A DNA stretch of 64,000 nt from Ctenosaura bakeri. Taxonomy: Eukaryota; Chordata; Lepidosauria; Squamata; Iguanidae. How positions within the stretch are numbered: the first letter of the stretch is position 1; every line of letters starts with the position of its first letter. Below, piece after piece: positions 34,001 to 45,679 of this stretch. The stretch lies in NCBI GenBank assembly GCA_948474755.1, contig CAOLHI010000356.1, positions 496,001-560,000 on the forward strand, written 5' to 3'. The position numbers and the translations under genes are program-made. The notes below the pieces were generated by a model. That model was not told where the DNA came from. It saw only the letters and a list, made by a program, of their open reading frames with translations, and did not search any database.

Positions 34001-34516
34001 CTAGTAACAGAAGACAAATAATAACTGATGGTATCTGTTTATAGGCAGAGACATAACAGAGACATGACTTAGGCAGCAGACAAAGACCTGCTATTTTTTG
34101 AACAGGAAGAACTGAATAAACATCTGAGTGTAAGGTGTCCCCTATTTCCCTGCATGCCAGATACTACAAAGAGTGTTTTGCACTTTTCTAGAATATTTGG
34201 CAACATATAGCAATCAGATAAGGGTTTTTGGATCCCTGGCTGAATAAAACTGAGTAGAGCTTCTTTTTGGCACTCTTCTGAGTTAATTATCCTACTGCAA
34301 AGTGAATACATTTCTTCTCCCCCCCCAGTGTTCTGAAGGTTGCTGCAGGTTATTTTTAGTTGCTGTCACCCCCCCCCCAAGTTTCTATTTTAGTGCTGGA
34401 AAGATGCACACAAAAATATTTTATCAATTTGCTTTTCTTTCTGGAATCTAATTTATAAGCTTATAAATTTTGAGTTCTTTATCTCTGGTGCTTATTGGTG
34501 ACAGGAGTAAAAATGA

Positions 34517-34660
34517 TACTGTATTTGCTGGCATATAAGATGCATCCCATGCATATGCCCGCAAATACTAAGATGCATTGGGTTATAAGTTGTACCCCAT
34601 TTTCAAACAGTATTTTGCAGGGGGGAAAAGTGAGTCTTATACGCCTGCAAATAGGGTACC
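34517..34660. mobile_element. Short palindromic MITE-like repeat, second copy
   Basis: Left end TACTGTATTTGCTGGCATAT; right end in reverse complement reads GGTACCCTATTTGCAGGCGT. Internal CCCATTTTCAAACAGTATTT and AAGTGAGTCTTATACG match the copy at 3365-3519 in inverted sense. Non-coding. Confidence 0.65.
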
Positions 34661-34803
34661 TTTGTTATTGTTATGTACCTGTCTTACATCGATTTTGATA
34701 TCCTATATGATATCAAGAAGAGAAGTTTCCTAATCAGAAATTAATAGTGCAGTATTTGGATACCAGCTTTGGCTGGGTTGATTTTTATCTTCATTTGACA
34801 GTG

Positions 34804-34805
<2 letters not shown>

Positions 34806-34852
<47 letters not shown>
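34806..34852. repeat. (TAA)n microsatellite
   Basis: About fifteen uninterrupted ATA/TAA triplets. No clear SINE precedes it, unlike the one at 6264. Confidence 0.95.
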
Positions 34853-36059
34853 TGTAATAGTGGTAATGATGATGATGTTTACTTTTTTGTAATTTTAAAT
34901 TATTTTCTTCGTTTATGTAAATAGATTTTTTCTTTAAAAAGTAACTTTAAAAGTTTAACTTGAAAGTAACTTAAATAGTGTAAAGAAATATTACGAGTAG
35001 CACTATAACATTTTTATCAGTTATGAGATTCTGAAAAGGTTCTGTATTCAGTTACACAATGAATTACATACCAAAAATAACTTTCCAAGCTCTGGTATTC
35101 AGGTAGGCCCTTTTTAAAAAAAACATGATTCCCCATTGACCAATGTATGCTTGTGTGCATTTTCAAATGTATACATTTTTGGTCAGGTGCAATCACTTGT
35201 GTAAAAATTTTTTAAAAAATTACAGTGAGTCCCAAATGGCCGAATTTTTTTGGAGGGGGGGAGGTCTGAAATTAAATAATACATGTGCAGTACCATTACA
35301 TGTGCAGTACTATTACTAGTTTCAAAGACCACAAATTGGGTACATTTACGTAAAGTCTTGATTAATGTGAATTTCTTTTCTACTACTGATTAAAAATAAA
35401 ACAAAAAGGCTGAGGAGGCAGAGATTTCAGTTGGGTTTTTGCAATCTTGGTTTGTAATTTCTTCGTCATGTTAACTCAGAATGAGAGCGTGTATGGTGCT
35501 CATTTCTCTAGACCCCATTCTCTTTGAATACTGAACTATACACTAGGATCTATTTCTAGCATTTCTCTTTCTGAGAACTCTTTCTCTAACAGAAGGGGGA
35601 AGCCCTTAAGTCACAGAGAACTATATAATTGGCAGACATTCTTGAAATATTTCTCTTTATTCCGTTCTGAGGCTATGCACTTTTTGTTAGAAATTCAAAC
35701 AGTTCTCTCCATGATATTAATTAGTCACTTGTTCCCTTAGCTCACTAGTTCCAGACGTGCTTTGTTCTCCTGTTATGTTCAAAATTCACTTATCGTTTCC
35801 AATGTAGCTGCACATACTTGAAATTAAAGTATTTCATTCAGCTTCTGTATTTCTTCTTTGTACGTGTACAGACAAAGCAAAATGTTACCTTCACTGGGAG
35901 TTTCTCACTAAGCATACCAAATTGATGTCTCTGGAGCGTTATGGGCAAGCTATGCACCGATTAAACCCTGGCTGTCACAGTCTTAATTAATAACTAGTCT
36001 TCAGGTTGCATGTCATGTCTTTTATAGGTGTCATAGGATATATCGAAAGCTTCCTTTAG
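34853..36059. other. Unannotated AT-rich stretch
   Basis: No gene or repeat recognised. A short local duplication, ACATGTGCAGTAC(C/T)ATTAC, occurs twice at 35280-35317. Confidence 0.5.
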
Positions 36060-36155
36060 TTATGGTTATCACTTTATGCATGTTTACTTTGGAGCAAACC
36101 TTTTTGAATTCAGTGGATCTTATTTCTAACATATGTAAGATCAGACTGCATGTTT
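36060..36155. repeat. Decayed squamate palindromic repeat
   Basis: GCATGTTTACTTTGGAGCAAA, GAATTCAGTGGATCTTATTTC and AGATCAGACTGCATG follow the one-arm pattern of the copy at 12385-12540. Confidence 0.4.
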
Positions 36156-37299
36156 TGATTCTGGTTCTGGAAATATTATCCTTTCTCTCTTCTTTTAATG
36201 TAATCACTAGATTACTTTTTGTAACAGGAGATGGATAATTTTTCTTTCTTTGAATGCCAGATCACAGTCTATGGCATATTATAATAGCCTTTCAATATTA
36301 GTTATTGCTTTTTCACAAAACAAAGCTTCAGTGAAAAGGTTGACATTTTTGAAAAGCATAGAAAGAAAGTAATCTAATATTGCAAAGAATATTGAAAAAA
36401 ATGATGGCTGTTCATGGAGTGGCAGGTAAATATAAAATAATGTAACAGGAGGTATGGTTTTATGCAAATACTACTAGACATAAAAACTGGTCATGCCATT
36501 TTGCATGGTAGTTGTATGTTTAATGCACATGCAGTCTGATTACAATATCCTTGCATATGTGACTAAATTATCCTGATTTTACAGACTTTATCAATGTTCC
36601 AAAGTTTAAATAGCTTAAAGCAGGGATTATGATCTATCATAATTAGCAATGAGACCAAAGTTCAGAACTGGTGTGTGTGTGTGTGTGTGTATTTCTCCCC
36701 ACGCTGGAAACCTGGAACATATTAATAAGCTAAGCCTAAAGCTGTTTTTAAGTTCTATCCCAGAGTACTTTACAATTGTTATTATAAAGTATCGCAACAA
36801 CCCTGCAACATTGAAGGGAAGGATTTACTGACTGGGATTTGCCAGGTGGCCCAATCTGTCAAAAGGAAAACATTTAATCTTGTCAAGTAAAAGCTATTCT
36901 CATCTTGGTATCTTAAAAGTGATAGATATAGAGGAATGAGAAAGAAAACTATTAAACTGACAAGCCTGAATCCAGCTGTCTGAGATTGCATCTCCATATC
37001 TTTGGCCTTCAGATTTAAGATTAATTAATCTCTATCATATCTTGGGCTAAAGGGAAAGAAATTGAAAACCCTAAATTCCTGATGACCAGCTGCATTGTTT
37101 TGCTTCCCTGAGGTGAGGCTGATGTCTTCCAGTACTCCACATGAGTGGCTTCAGGGTAATTTTTAACCAGAAAACCAGAACTAATGAAAGGGCTTCAGCT
37201 TTGATAGTCAATACACCCAGTTTCGCACAAGCTAAATTCTAAATTGTTGCATATAGGATCTGACAAATGTCTATATAAGTATTTATTTTAGCTCTTTCT
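36156..37299. other. Unannotated stretch with a (GT)n run
   Basis: A perfect (GT)10 lies at 36671-36690. No gene was recognised. Confidence 0.55.
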
Positions 37300-38400
37300 A
37301 ATGAGTTCAAATTAGCCATAGCCAAAAAAGGAGCCCCGTATCACAGTATTGGAGTAACCCTAATCAGACAGATTGAACCAGGTTTCCCCTCTTAGTGCAA
37401 CAGAAGCATCACAGTCCGTGTAATGTTCTGATGGCTGACTCCTTGACTGAACTTATAAGAACCATGCTCTAGTCTACTGGAAAACTACCTCAAGGTATTT
37501 AAAAGAGGGTACTGCTCAAGTTTATTTTTACTTGTTGACCCAATATAATTATTTTTGTTTTTTGATAGTAGAAAAGAATTTCTACAGTATAAATTGAACT
37601 GTTTCAACGATCTACATAAGCTCAACTGAATATGAGAAATCAGAACAGCATGGTGTGTGTAAAGGAGGATTGAGTATTTTTGGTTTCCTGCTTTAACTGG
37701 AAACAAATTCTTCCTAGATCATTTCTACGTCCCTTTTTATAAATTGGAGCTACAATAACTGAAGGCCAACTTGGATGTGAAATACCTGAGATGTTAATTA
37801 AAGAAAATAATGATAAAAATATTGGACCCTACCAGTCAGAGAATGTAGTAAAAAGGTCTAGTGAAAGTCTGTCTTGTCCAAAAGCTTTTCCATTTTTTAA
37901 TCTTGAAAGTAATGACTTGGCCCTATCCACTGAAATTCTTTCCCAACAATGTTCCAATTTAAATTCAATACAAGCCTCGAAAGAAGAACTAGGAAGGTTG
38001 GCCTCATTAAATGCCTTCCTGAAATGACTTTCCCATTTAGGTTTAGCAACATACCCCTCTAGAACTAGAGGAGATCTCTTTTCCAGCTTTGAACATATAT
38101 TCCATAATTTACTTGGATTTTTTTCTAAAAGAGCGAGGCCTAATTCTTTCTACTATTCTTAGTAATAAATCTTCTTTTGTTCACTAACTAATCTTTTGTA
38201 CCTTTTGTTCTTTTCATAAAACTGAAAGGGGATCATGGAAGAACCACTTCTCTGATAAGACACTATCACTTTTTGTTTTTGTCTTTCTAGTTTATTACAG
38301 TTTTCGTCATTTGTTATCCCTTTTAATTTTAGAGATCTTTGTCAGAGAGATACCTTTTTCTGGAAAAGAAGTCTAAGGGAACCTGTTAATTATACAAGGA
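37300..38400 (-). mobile_element. Decayed LINE reverse transcriptase (non-LTR ORF2 fragment), minus strand
   Basis: Translating the minus strand downward from about 38130 gives AKSLLSRLKNGKAFGQDRL, the GKAPGPD-type entry motif of non-LTR reverse transcriptases. HPSWPSVIVAPIYKKGRRN follows, equivalent to the W..S.IVPIYKKGDR motif. Further down (37485-37706), KYSILLYTHHAVLISHIQL stands where the catalytic YADD box is expected, with both aspartates lost (YTHH). Around 37300-37480 frame-broken pieces of the following region persist (NTLR, FLAMANLNS). Spacing and order fit an RT palm domain. Stops and the lost catalytic residues make it non-functional. The LINE clade is not resolved; it differs from the BovB at 60.2 kb. 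Confidence 0.75.
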
Positions 38401-39370
38401 GGAGCAGATTAATTTAAAATCAACAACAATGTTCAAGCACTGCTTGTGATTGCAGGGGTGCCTGGCATATGTCCACTGTTTTTCAGCAGAAACAGTAATC
38501 TTTGGTTTTCAAAGGCTTCTACACATCATAAAATAATAAGTTGTATGTTTACGGTGATTTTTTAAAAAAGTTTGCCAATCGTTAAAGCAATGTTTCAGGT
38601 GGTATCTTTGGACTGAGTAATTTTTTGCATTGTTGCTTTCTATACGCAGGGAAAAGAATAGCTCCATGTAGCATTCAGATGGCTGTAGAAGAAAATTAAA
38701 TATGCAGAGGAAGAACTGTTCAAGAGCCTTGGGTGTCTCTTACTAATTCAGAAAGGAAGAATAGCTCTTGTTGAAGTTCATATTTCCTCAGTTGGGCCCT
38801 CTTCTTTTTGCTTGAGAGACTTTGTTAATACCTTTAAAGAGACATGACAGTTTTGCTAAATAGATTAATACACTGCTGACCACTTGGAAACAGCCCTGAG
38901 TTGAATGTGGAATAAATTACCACAGTGTGGGCACAAAGCTGAGATCATTTGTCAGATGAATAAGTTTTTTGTGACTTCCATATGGTTACATGGTACAAAA
39001 GCTCCAATCACAGGTACTTTTTCTCTCCTCCATTCCTTTTCTTTATTTTCCAAAGAGAGTAAGAAAAAGACGGAGAGTAAGAAAAAGATAGTTAAATTTC
39101 AAAGGGAAAAAAGTGAAGAAAAATAATTTTAGGACTCATGGAATATTCTTGTAATAGTATTGGTGGAAATAATTGGGTAAGCTAAGATCTGTCATATCTA
39201 TGAATACATATAAAGACATTTTGTATTTTTTTACCCTCACAATTTATTTATTTACCCTCACAATGATGTATAAAAGTTGTTCCTCTTTAAAAATTGGCTT
39301 TCATTTATATCCTTTCAAATATATGTGTTCTATATGTGCTAACCATATATATATATGTATATGTATGTGT
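38401..39370. other. Unannotated stretch
   Basis: A small duplication of GAGAGTAAGAAAAAGA occurs at 39054-39090. No gene was recognised. Confidence 0.5.
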
Positions 39371-39492
39371 GCATTCCAAATTCTTATGGTTTTTGATATG
39401 TATGTGTGTCTATATATGTATGTGGATACACACACACGCGCGTGTGCACGTGTGTGTGTATACATATGAAAAACCATAAGAATTTGGAATGC
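39371..39492. repeat. Perfect 24-bp inverted repeat around alternating purine-pyrimidine DNA
   Basis: The left arm 39371-39394 (starts GCATTCCAAATTCTTATGG) is perfectly repeated in inverse at 39469-39492, with 74 bases between. Within the spacer, 39426-39468 is a strictly alternating purine-pyrimidine tract of 43 bases, including CACACACACGCGCGTGTGC and a TGTGTGTGTATACATATG end. Such a tract can adopt Z-DNA, and the arms can form a cruciform or hairpin. No transposon signature surrounds it. Confidence 0.9.
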
Positions 39493-40454
39493 AGAAAAAG
39501 ATATTTTAGTAAAAGAAGGCTTTTCTTCTTGTCAGTAAATGAATTGTTTTTTCTGTATTTCAACGAGAATGAGTAACACCTAATTGAATTATTGATTGGT
39601 CATTTGAGACAAGATCTAGTCAAAGTGATGCACTAATAAATCCCACAGATTTCAGCCAGAAAATTTTAAGCAGCAGTCTCCCATATATACGTAAAAGTCC
39701 AAGTAAGATAAATTAGACTTATTAATTAATAAGTGTTATCCAGGCAGTAACACAAAAGAGTTTATTGTTGACTAGATGCAACATACATGTAAGCTAAGGC
39801 TATTATGATTTCTTCTTGAAATTGTACTACTCTTCTTTGGGGGAAAAAACTCAAAATCCATCTTTCATAAAGCCTTTACTGTCAACAATAGAAACTAACT
39901 AATTACTCTCACTTGTTATTAATTTTGAACATTTTGTGATAAATTGAGGTATTTAATTAAATGTAATTTTGAACTGAAGTGATTGACTTAAGATGGAATT
40001 TCAACATGAATTTACTTCCAGAATTAGTTTATTAATTATTTAAATGAGAGAAGTGTGCTGAACAGCCAATACAAGCTTACATTTTCCAGTTGGCTCTTTA
40101 TCCACAGCTTAACTGTCTTGGATTTTTGCAAAACTGCTTCTTATTTTTTGTTATTTCATTAGGGTTGGGAAACAACAATGCTTAGGTCACAAGATCTAAT
40201 TCACTTTCAGTGGAATAAACTGTCTTAAAGGGGTTTGAAATTAGCCTCACAGTAACAGATCTTTCCCCCTGCCAACATGATCTCTAAAAACAATACTACT
40301 TAAACCAGACATTTCTTTATATTTATAAAATCTAGAGCACTTTAGAAAGTTGTATGAACATGTGATATACGTGTAAAGAAAGACAAAAAAAGAAAAGAAA
40401 AGAAAAAGAAAACAAAAAGAATAGAAATTACTTTTAAAAAATCATTGTTGGTTC
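39493..40454. other. Unannotated stretch with a purine-only run
   Basis: An almost pure purine run (AAAGACAAAAAAAGAAAAG and on to 40424) lies near 40378-40424. No gene was recognised. Confidence 0.5.
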
Positions 40455-40590
40455 AACCTAAATACAGCTGCTGGTCCCAACTGAAATAGGTCCATTAAAT
40501 AGACTGTCAAATACTTACATAAGGTCCATTGATGCATTCATGCAAGTTCCATTGATTCAACAGGTTTGCTCTCTTGGGGAGTGGCAGGTA
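40455..40590. repeat. Decayed squamate palindromic repeat (TCCATTGATTCAA type)
   Basis: CAACTGAAATAGGTCCATTAA, CTTACATAAGGTCCATTGATG and AGTTCCATTGATTCAACAGG form repeated arms of the family also seen at 17465, 45475 and 55755. Confidence 0.4.
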
Positions 40591-40699
40591 GTGACACCTC
40601 TGTTCATCTGAATCCCTAAAAATCAATTCCACATATTCAATAGTACCTTATGTTTTTACCAAAGTTGAGGCAAATACTCTTTGAGTTTGTTTGTTTTTT

Positions 40700-41330
40700 A
40701 ATGGACAAATAGTAAGGGCAGTTTGGAAGGCAATGGTCTTCTTTGTATCCTTGTGTTCTGCAACAGACACCACACAGAGGTTCCTTGGACACTGAATTTT
40801 GAAGCTCTTCACTGTGGGATTTTGCAGGGGTCCATATCAAAAAATCTAAAGATGAGATCAGGTTGGTTTGGTTCATCATTCAGGTTCTTCTTTGTGATAT
40901 TGGTGGCTCATACATATGGGAATCTATGCATTGACACAGAATATCTTGAGAAACTTCTGAAGGGTGCCATCAAGAGAGTCCATACATCTCATCTTTATCA
41001 ATGTTTCATCTCAAGGTACTTTATGATATGGAAAAGGGATGGAAGATTGTGTTCCATCAGGGACATCAACTCTTTTATCACCACCAAGAAGTCCAGGGTG
41101 GTTATGCTTTTTGCAATCCTTCTGTTGTGTTGTGAAGATTGGTTTGCAATTATCAATCTCCAGGATATGTATTTTCATATTTTGATCCTCCCTGCTGAGT
41201 GTTGCTTCAGTTTTTATGCCTTCCCTTTCAGTCTTTCCGCAATAACGCACATTTTTACCAAGTGCATGATGGTAGTGGCAGCCTTCCTCCATGTCTGAGC
41301 TGTTGTATGTAGGCCTTTTCATTTTCATGT
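40700..41330 (+). mobile_element. DIRS-like retrotransposon reverse transcriptase fragment
   Basis: An open frame of 191 codons (40723-41298) contains, in order, QCFISRYFMIWKRDGRLCSI, then DWFAIINLQDMYFHILI and FPFSLSAITHIFTKCM. These line up with the SRYF-(V/I)-KKDGG-RPI, DWF..-DLQDAYFHI and LPFGLS-AP--FTK motifs typical of DIRS-group (tyrosine-recombinase) retrotransposon RTs. The motif-A aspartate is asparagine (NLQD), and the span between DAYFHI and LPFG is shortened, so the enzyme is dead. The frame stays open by chance or recent loss. No YADD box, RNase H or recombinase was seen. This is the longest open frame in the window and should not be taken for a host gene. Confidence 0.7.
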
Positions 41331-41622
41331 CAGAGAAATCATTTTGGAGCTTTCCCCTTTATTGAGACGATAGACGTATTATGCTTTTGTGGAGCTCTGG
41401 ATACATGTGAAAACTTCTCTTTGATAATAAAAAGCAGGCAGTACTCTTAAGTAAATGGTATGTGTGGAGCCGTTGTTATGTGCAACTCAGAACTGAAAAA
41501 ATTTCTGCTGGGCTACAATTTTCAGAATCCCTGTGGAATGCTGAAGCTTTATCTTAAATGTTTTGATAGGTTTGGAACGGTACTGTTCAGAGCAAGCCAG
41601 TTCACGCTTCTGTAATTATGCA
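41331..41622. other. Unannotated stretch
   Basis: No recognised feature; it may contain more of the decayed DIRS-like element, but no motif supports that. Confidence 0.4.
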
Positions 41623-41850
41623 GAGACCCAGTATAGTATAGTGATTTGAGTGCAGTATTGAGACTCAGGGAGACCACAGTTTGAATCCCTGAAGAGCCAT
41701 AGAAACCACTGAGTGACCTTGGGCAAGTCACATTCTCTGAACCTTAAAGAAGGCAATGGCAAACCTTCTCTGCATGCATCATGCCAAGAAAGCCCTATAA
41801 GAGGGTTGGCATAAGTAAGAGTGAACTTGAAAGTATGTATGAACAACAAC
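41623..41850 (+). mobile_element. Sauria-type SINE
   Basis: Head GACCCAGTATAGTATAGTG and GAGACTCAGGGAGACC, B-box region CAGTTTGAATCCCTG, body CACTGAGTGACCTTGGGC, AAGTCACATTCTC, GGCAATGGCAAACCTTCTC and CATGCCAAGAAAGCCC, tail AGGGTTGGCATAAGTAAGAG and GAACAACAAC. One of the more complete copies here. Confidence 0.85.
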
Positions 41851-41889
41851 TTCTAACTTAAAATCTATCTGCACATCATACTGATTCTT

Positions 41890-42510
41890 GGGCTTTTTAA
41901 AAAAAACTTTATTTTAAAAGGTTGTGCCACATCTTTCTAGTCTTTTCAAATCATGCAAGGCAGCTAGCAATTTAAACCATCATGTAATAGTATAAGATGC
42001 AAAAAAATGCAATGAAGTTACGGAACAATGTAATGCAAACAGCAGAAAATACACTGGGTGCTGGTTAAACGCATGGAGGAAATGCCTGTCAAAACACTGA
42101 CATTTTGCTATGGGGGAGAATTCTGTCAAAGTGGGTGCCAGTCTACCCTGCTGAGGAAAAGAGTTCTGCCATGTAGATGCAGCCACTCAGAAGGTTCTTT
42201 CACTTGGCTTCATAAGGGACCCCTCTGCCATTGCACAGATATCATTTGCAGTGTTTTATTTGATAATACCACATACCTAAAACAAGTGCAGGTTATTTTT
42301 TATTGTATGTTTCATGGGCTGAAGGTGCAATCAGTTTTATCAAGTGTTTGACAATACATTTAACACCCCACAGTATTCTAGGTATGAATAGGAAAGAGGC
42401 ATCTTAGATACAACTGTCAGATTTTCATATTCTATTTTTCTTCTTCTAGAAAGACTGGAAACAACTGTATGTGGAGATGTTCTGATACTGGGCCAGATAC
42501 AGGATGGTGA
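41890..42510 (-). mobile_element. LINE ORF2 C-terminal remnant, copy B (minus strand)
   Basis: Second copy of the block at 7045-7705, same orientation. Its minus-strand frame (41980-42186) reads STWQNSFPQQGRLAPTLTE, the counterpart of copy A's PKWQNSLPQQGRLAPTLTD. Colinear landmarks include TGCTGGTTAAACGCATGGAG, GTGGGTGCCAGTCTACCCTG, CAGTTTTATCAAGTGTTTGA and GGCCAGATACAGGATG. It is broken by stops and truncated at its 5' end. Confidence 0.65.
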
Positions 42511-42615
42511 ATAAGGCACACAAGATTGTCTTTAGAACTAGTGAAGATGTTATTGTCAATGCTTTGTCTTTCACAGTTACATCTTATGATAACCTACCTG
42601 GCGAAGCTGGACTAT

Positions 42616-42794
42616 AGCCATTTCCACACTAGACTGTTATAGTGCTATTATTCTACTTTCAACATCTTATGGAATCCTGGGGTTTGCAGTTTAGGGAAGG
42701 GCCACCTGGCCCCTCCTGAAACTGCAAACCCAGGATTCCATAAGATGTTGAAAGTGGAATAATAGCGCTATAACAGTCTAGTGCGGAAATGGCC
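42616..42794. mobile_element. Foldback MITE with GGCC termini, copy 1 (179 bp)
   Basis: Left end AGCCATTTCCACACTAGAC; right end in reverse complement GGCCATTTCCGCACTAGAC. The inverted arms extend about 80 bp (GTTATAGTGCTATTATTC, CTTTCAACATCTTATGG, AATCCTGGGGTTTGCAG), leaving a very short centre, so the whole element folds on itself. The 3-bp repeat TAT flanks it (42613-42615 and 42795-42797). It has no coding capacity. It shares terminal pattern and duplication length with 2550, 52618 and 57214. Confidence 0.85.
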
Positions 42795-45474
42795 TATGTC
42801 TATGTTCCATTTTATCCCCATGCAACCACTGACAACTTTTCTACATGGAAGTGTTTCTCCAGTTGGTATGGATAATTCTTCAAGTCATAAACCACGGCTT
42901 ATAAAGATGTGAGCAAATCACTGGAGCTGAGCACTCCTTCCTCCTCGCCTGCTTCCCCTTTCCACCACGCACCAATCTGGGCATAAACATCTTGGCTTGA
43001 ATAAAGTCTGAGTGTCTTGTTATTTCAAAAGTGGGAAATTCTAGCAAACCAGTAAGAAGGCAGGAGAATCAAGAAAGTAAACAAGGATGGGAGAAGAAGT
43101 TAGAGAGTATGACTAGGAATGACTAGACCTGTTATTTGTTTATGAGTGCATATGCTGTGCTTTACACAACCTTCAAAAATCAATTAAACCCAACTACTGC
43201 ATCGTTTAGCCATATACTCAAGAGCCTGTTCCCAAATGAAAATAAGGAAGATTAAAACAAAACAAAACAAAAAGTATTCTAAATTGATGCTTTGGTACTG
43301 GATTCATTTAAATGTCAGCTAGACTACTTCCATGGTAAAGAGGGAAATGTCAGTGCCTGTGATCCAGGAAAACTTAATTTCACTAAGCTTTATGAATGCT
43401 TTAGATGAAAGGAGAGGACCCTCTTTTTTCCTCTAGAGTCACATGGGCTCACGGAGCTATGAACCAGCAATGGGCACCTGATTGCCCTACTCCCCTAACA
43501 TATACACTGTGCCCTCTCCCAGTGCAATTGGGCTTTTTAAAAGCTTCCAGTGATATCAAGGAAGGCTTTTTAAAAAGTCTAATTGCAGTGAGTGAGAAAC
43601 ATTTTCAGAGTGTGTGCAGCACTGAGGAGGGGCATGTTAGCCTTTCCGTTTCCAGCAGGGATCCCTGCTCCCCAAAATCCCCATACTGCAATTAAATGCC
43701 TCCGTTCGTGTCAGTGGTGATTGGGGATATGCTGAAGCAGCTATTGTCGGCTAATTGGGAATTTAGCAGAAATTAAGAAAATGATGTAAGAATTTCGAAG
43801 AGGCTTGAAAGATTCCTTCTTTCTGCATTGGGAACTCCTGCACTGGGAATTCTTGCCCTGGGAGTTCACTTTCATCTGAGTTAGAAGAGCAACATAATAT
43901 GTTTTTGAATGCCCAGCTGGCTAGATGCTCATGTATGGGGTAGAGTAATGGATTATTTAATAAAATTAAATAAACTGCTGAAACCATATGGGAAGTAAGT
44001 GTATATAATTAAGTAACTTGCATATTTTTTAAAAGCTCAGTTTGTCCAAGGCTGCACACAGTTCTGCTAATCCAATGTACAAAAGTTAGATATGAGTTGA
44101 ACAGTGGAATCTCAAATGCATTTTTAGCAAGACAGTCTTCTTGCTCTCACTGCACTTAACAAGTGTGGAAGCATGATAGGTTCCTAGCTATGATTAATGA
44201 AGCAGAATATGTAGGAGTAACTAGTTAAAATAACTGCACACTTAACTAGTTACTGGTAATAAGTACTTTTTCTACTAATGGACATAACATTGTTACTTAC
44301 GATGGTTACTTAATGAGGGTTTGTCCCTCTCTTTTTGCAGTGTAATGGTAACATCTCAGTTACTTTTACAGTTACAAGGACATAGTCTCTTTAAATGGTA
44401 ATGGAGAAGCGCTTCATGGTTTACGTGATAAAGAGTACTGTGCTGATAAGAAGGTATATGGGAAGAGAATGTGCTTTGTGCTATAGGTCAGTGGGTTGTA
44501 GCATTTTTATTTTTAAAAGTATCTAAAACCATTATACTTACTTTTGGGAAATGGGAAAATGAATAATTCCTTTAAAAAATGTAAATATAAGGAAAACTGC
44601 TATTTGGAGTTGTAAAGGTATAACTTCAGTTAGTTTCTTTAAAAGTTTCCAAGCTGTGCAGATAACCTCTACTGTCTTTTTATACACACTTGCTGGAAAG
44701 AATTGATAGAGTTAGATATTCCTTCTTGGCATCTTTGGAAAAAGCATGAATTAGCAGAACTTGTCCTAATCTAAATTCCCTCGCATAAGGACCAATTCAT
44801 GTGATTAAAACTGCATTTTTTACTTTGTCAGTTTATTGGGCCTTGATTGCAGTTATGTTATTCAGTGGCAATTAGTCCTACATGCTAATTTCTTTTTCTG
44901 CTTCAGCAATTATTTCCTGCTACTCACATTGATTTGTCACTTTGGAAATTTCCTGATAATCATCAAGTTGGCATCTTATATACAGTATAAGTTATAATAA
45001 GTTATACACCATGATAACAATGATATTTGTAATAATGTTATATTATTCCACTGGGTGGTATCCTGTCTTCCTACCAATGGGATAGTGAAATTGGGAGTAG
45101 GGGGATTCCTCTAGATATCTTTGATGCAAAAATTTACATAACATTTTAATCCTTATATTGATCATCACCCACAGCACCTAACAAATGGTGGGTGAACCAT
45201 ATGAGTTGGACAAATAAATGATTTTGGGAACTCAATAGCCCAAGGACATACTAACGGCTGCTAGTTCACATAGCTTTGCACAAACCAAAGGCCTGTTAGT
45301 TCAGGTGTCCAGCTAAATCACTTTCATGGTCAGAATCAGCTAAATCTCTGATCATCATGTGGTAGCAATCAACTTTGAACTTCTTCAGCTCTCTGGGGGG
45401 GGAGCAGAGAGGGGTCAACGCACCTAATGTTTCTGCCCCATGATGCATTTAAAATGGATCACTTGATTCAAAGG
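42795..45474. other. Long unannotated stretch
   Basis: No gene recognised in 2.7 kb. An AAAAC repeat (43255-43275) is present. The interval 44750-44970 is free of repeat signatures and conserved-looking, but this is only an impression. Confidence 0.4.
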
Positions 45475-45605
45475 ACTTCATCCACTGTAAATCCTAACTA
45501 TAGTAGACCAATTTAAATCAATAGGACTTAATGTTAATTGTGACAATCAAATCCCATTCATTTCTTTGGGTGTACTCTAGATGGGACTAATACTGGATTT
45601 AGCTC
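45475..45605. repeat. Squamate palindromic repeat (AATCAATAGGACTTAA type)
   Basis: TAAATCCTAACTATAGTAGAC, AAATCAATAGGACTTAATG and the inverse arm CAAATCCCATTCATTTCTTTG, GGTGTACTCTAGATGGGACTA form a recognisable two-armed palindrome. It is the best copy of this type in the window. Confidence 0.55.
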
Positions 45606-45679
45606 CTATAGTTTATTATTGGAAATTAGGTAAATATAACTAAAGCTATTTTGTTTATAAATTGGTCACTTAGTTGAAT

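Noticed and set aside
7045..42510. Segmental duplication joining 7 kb and 42 kb
   Set aside because: The similarity stops at the repeat boundaries; flanking sequences differ, so two independent LINE insertions are simpler.
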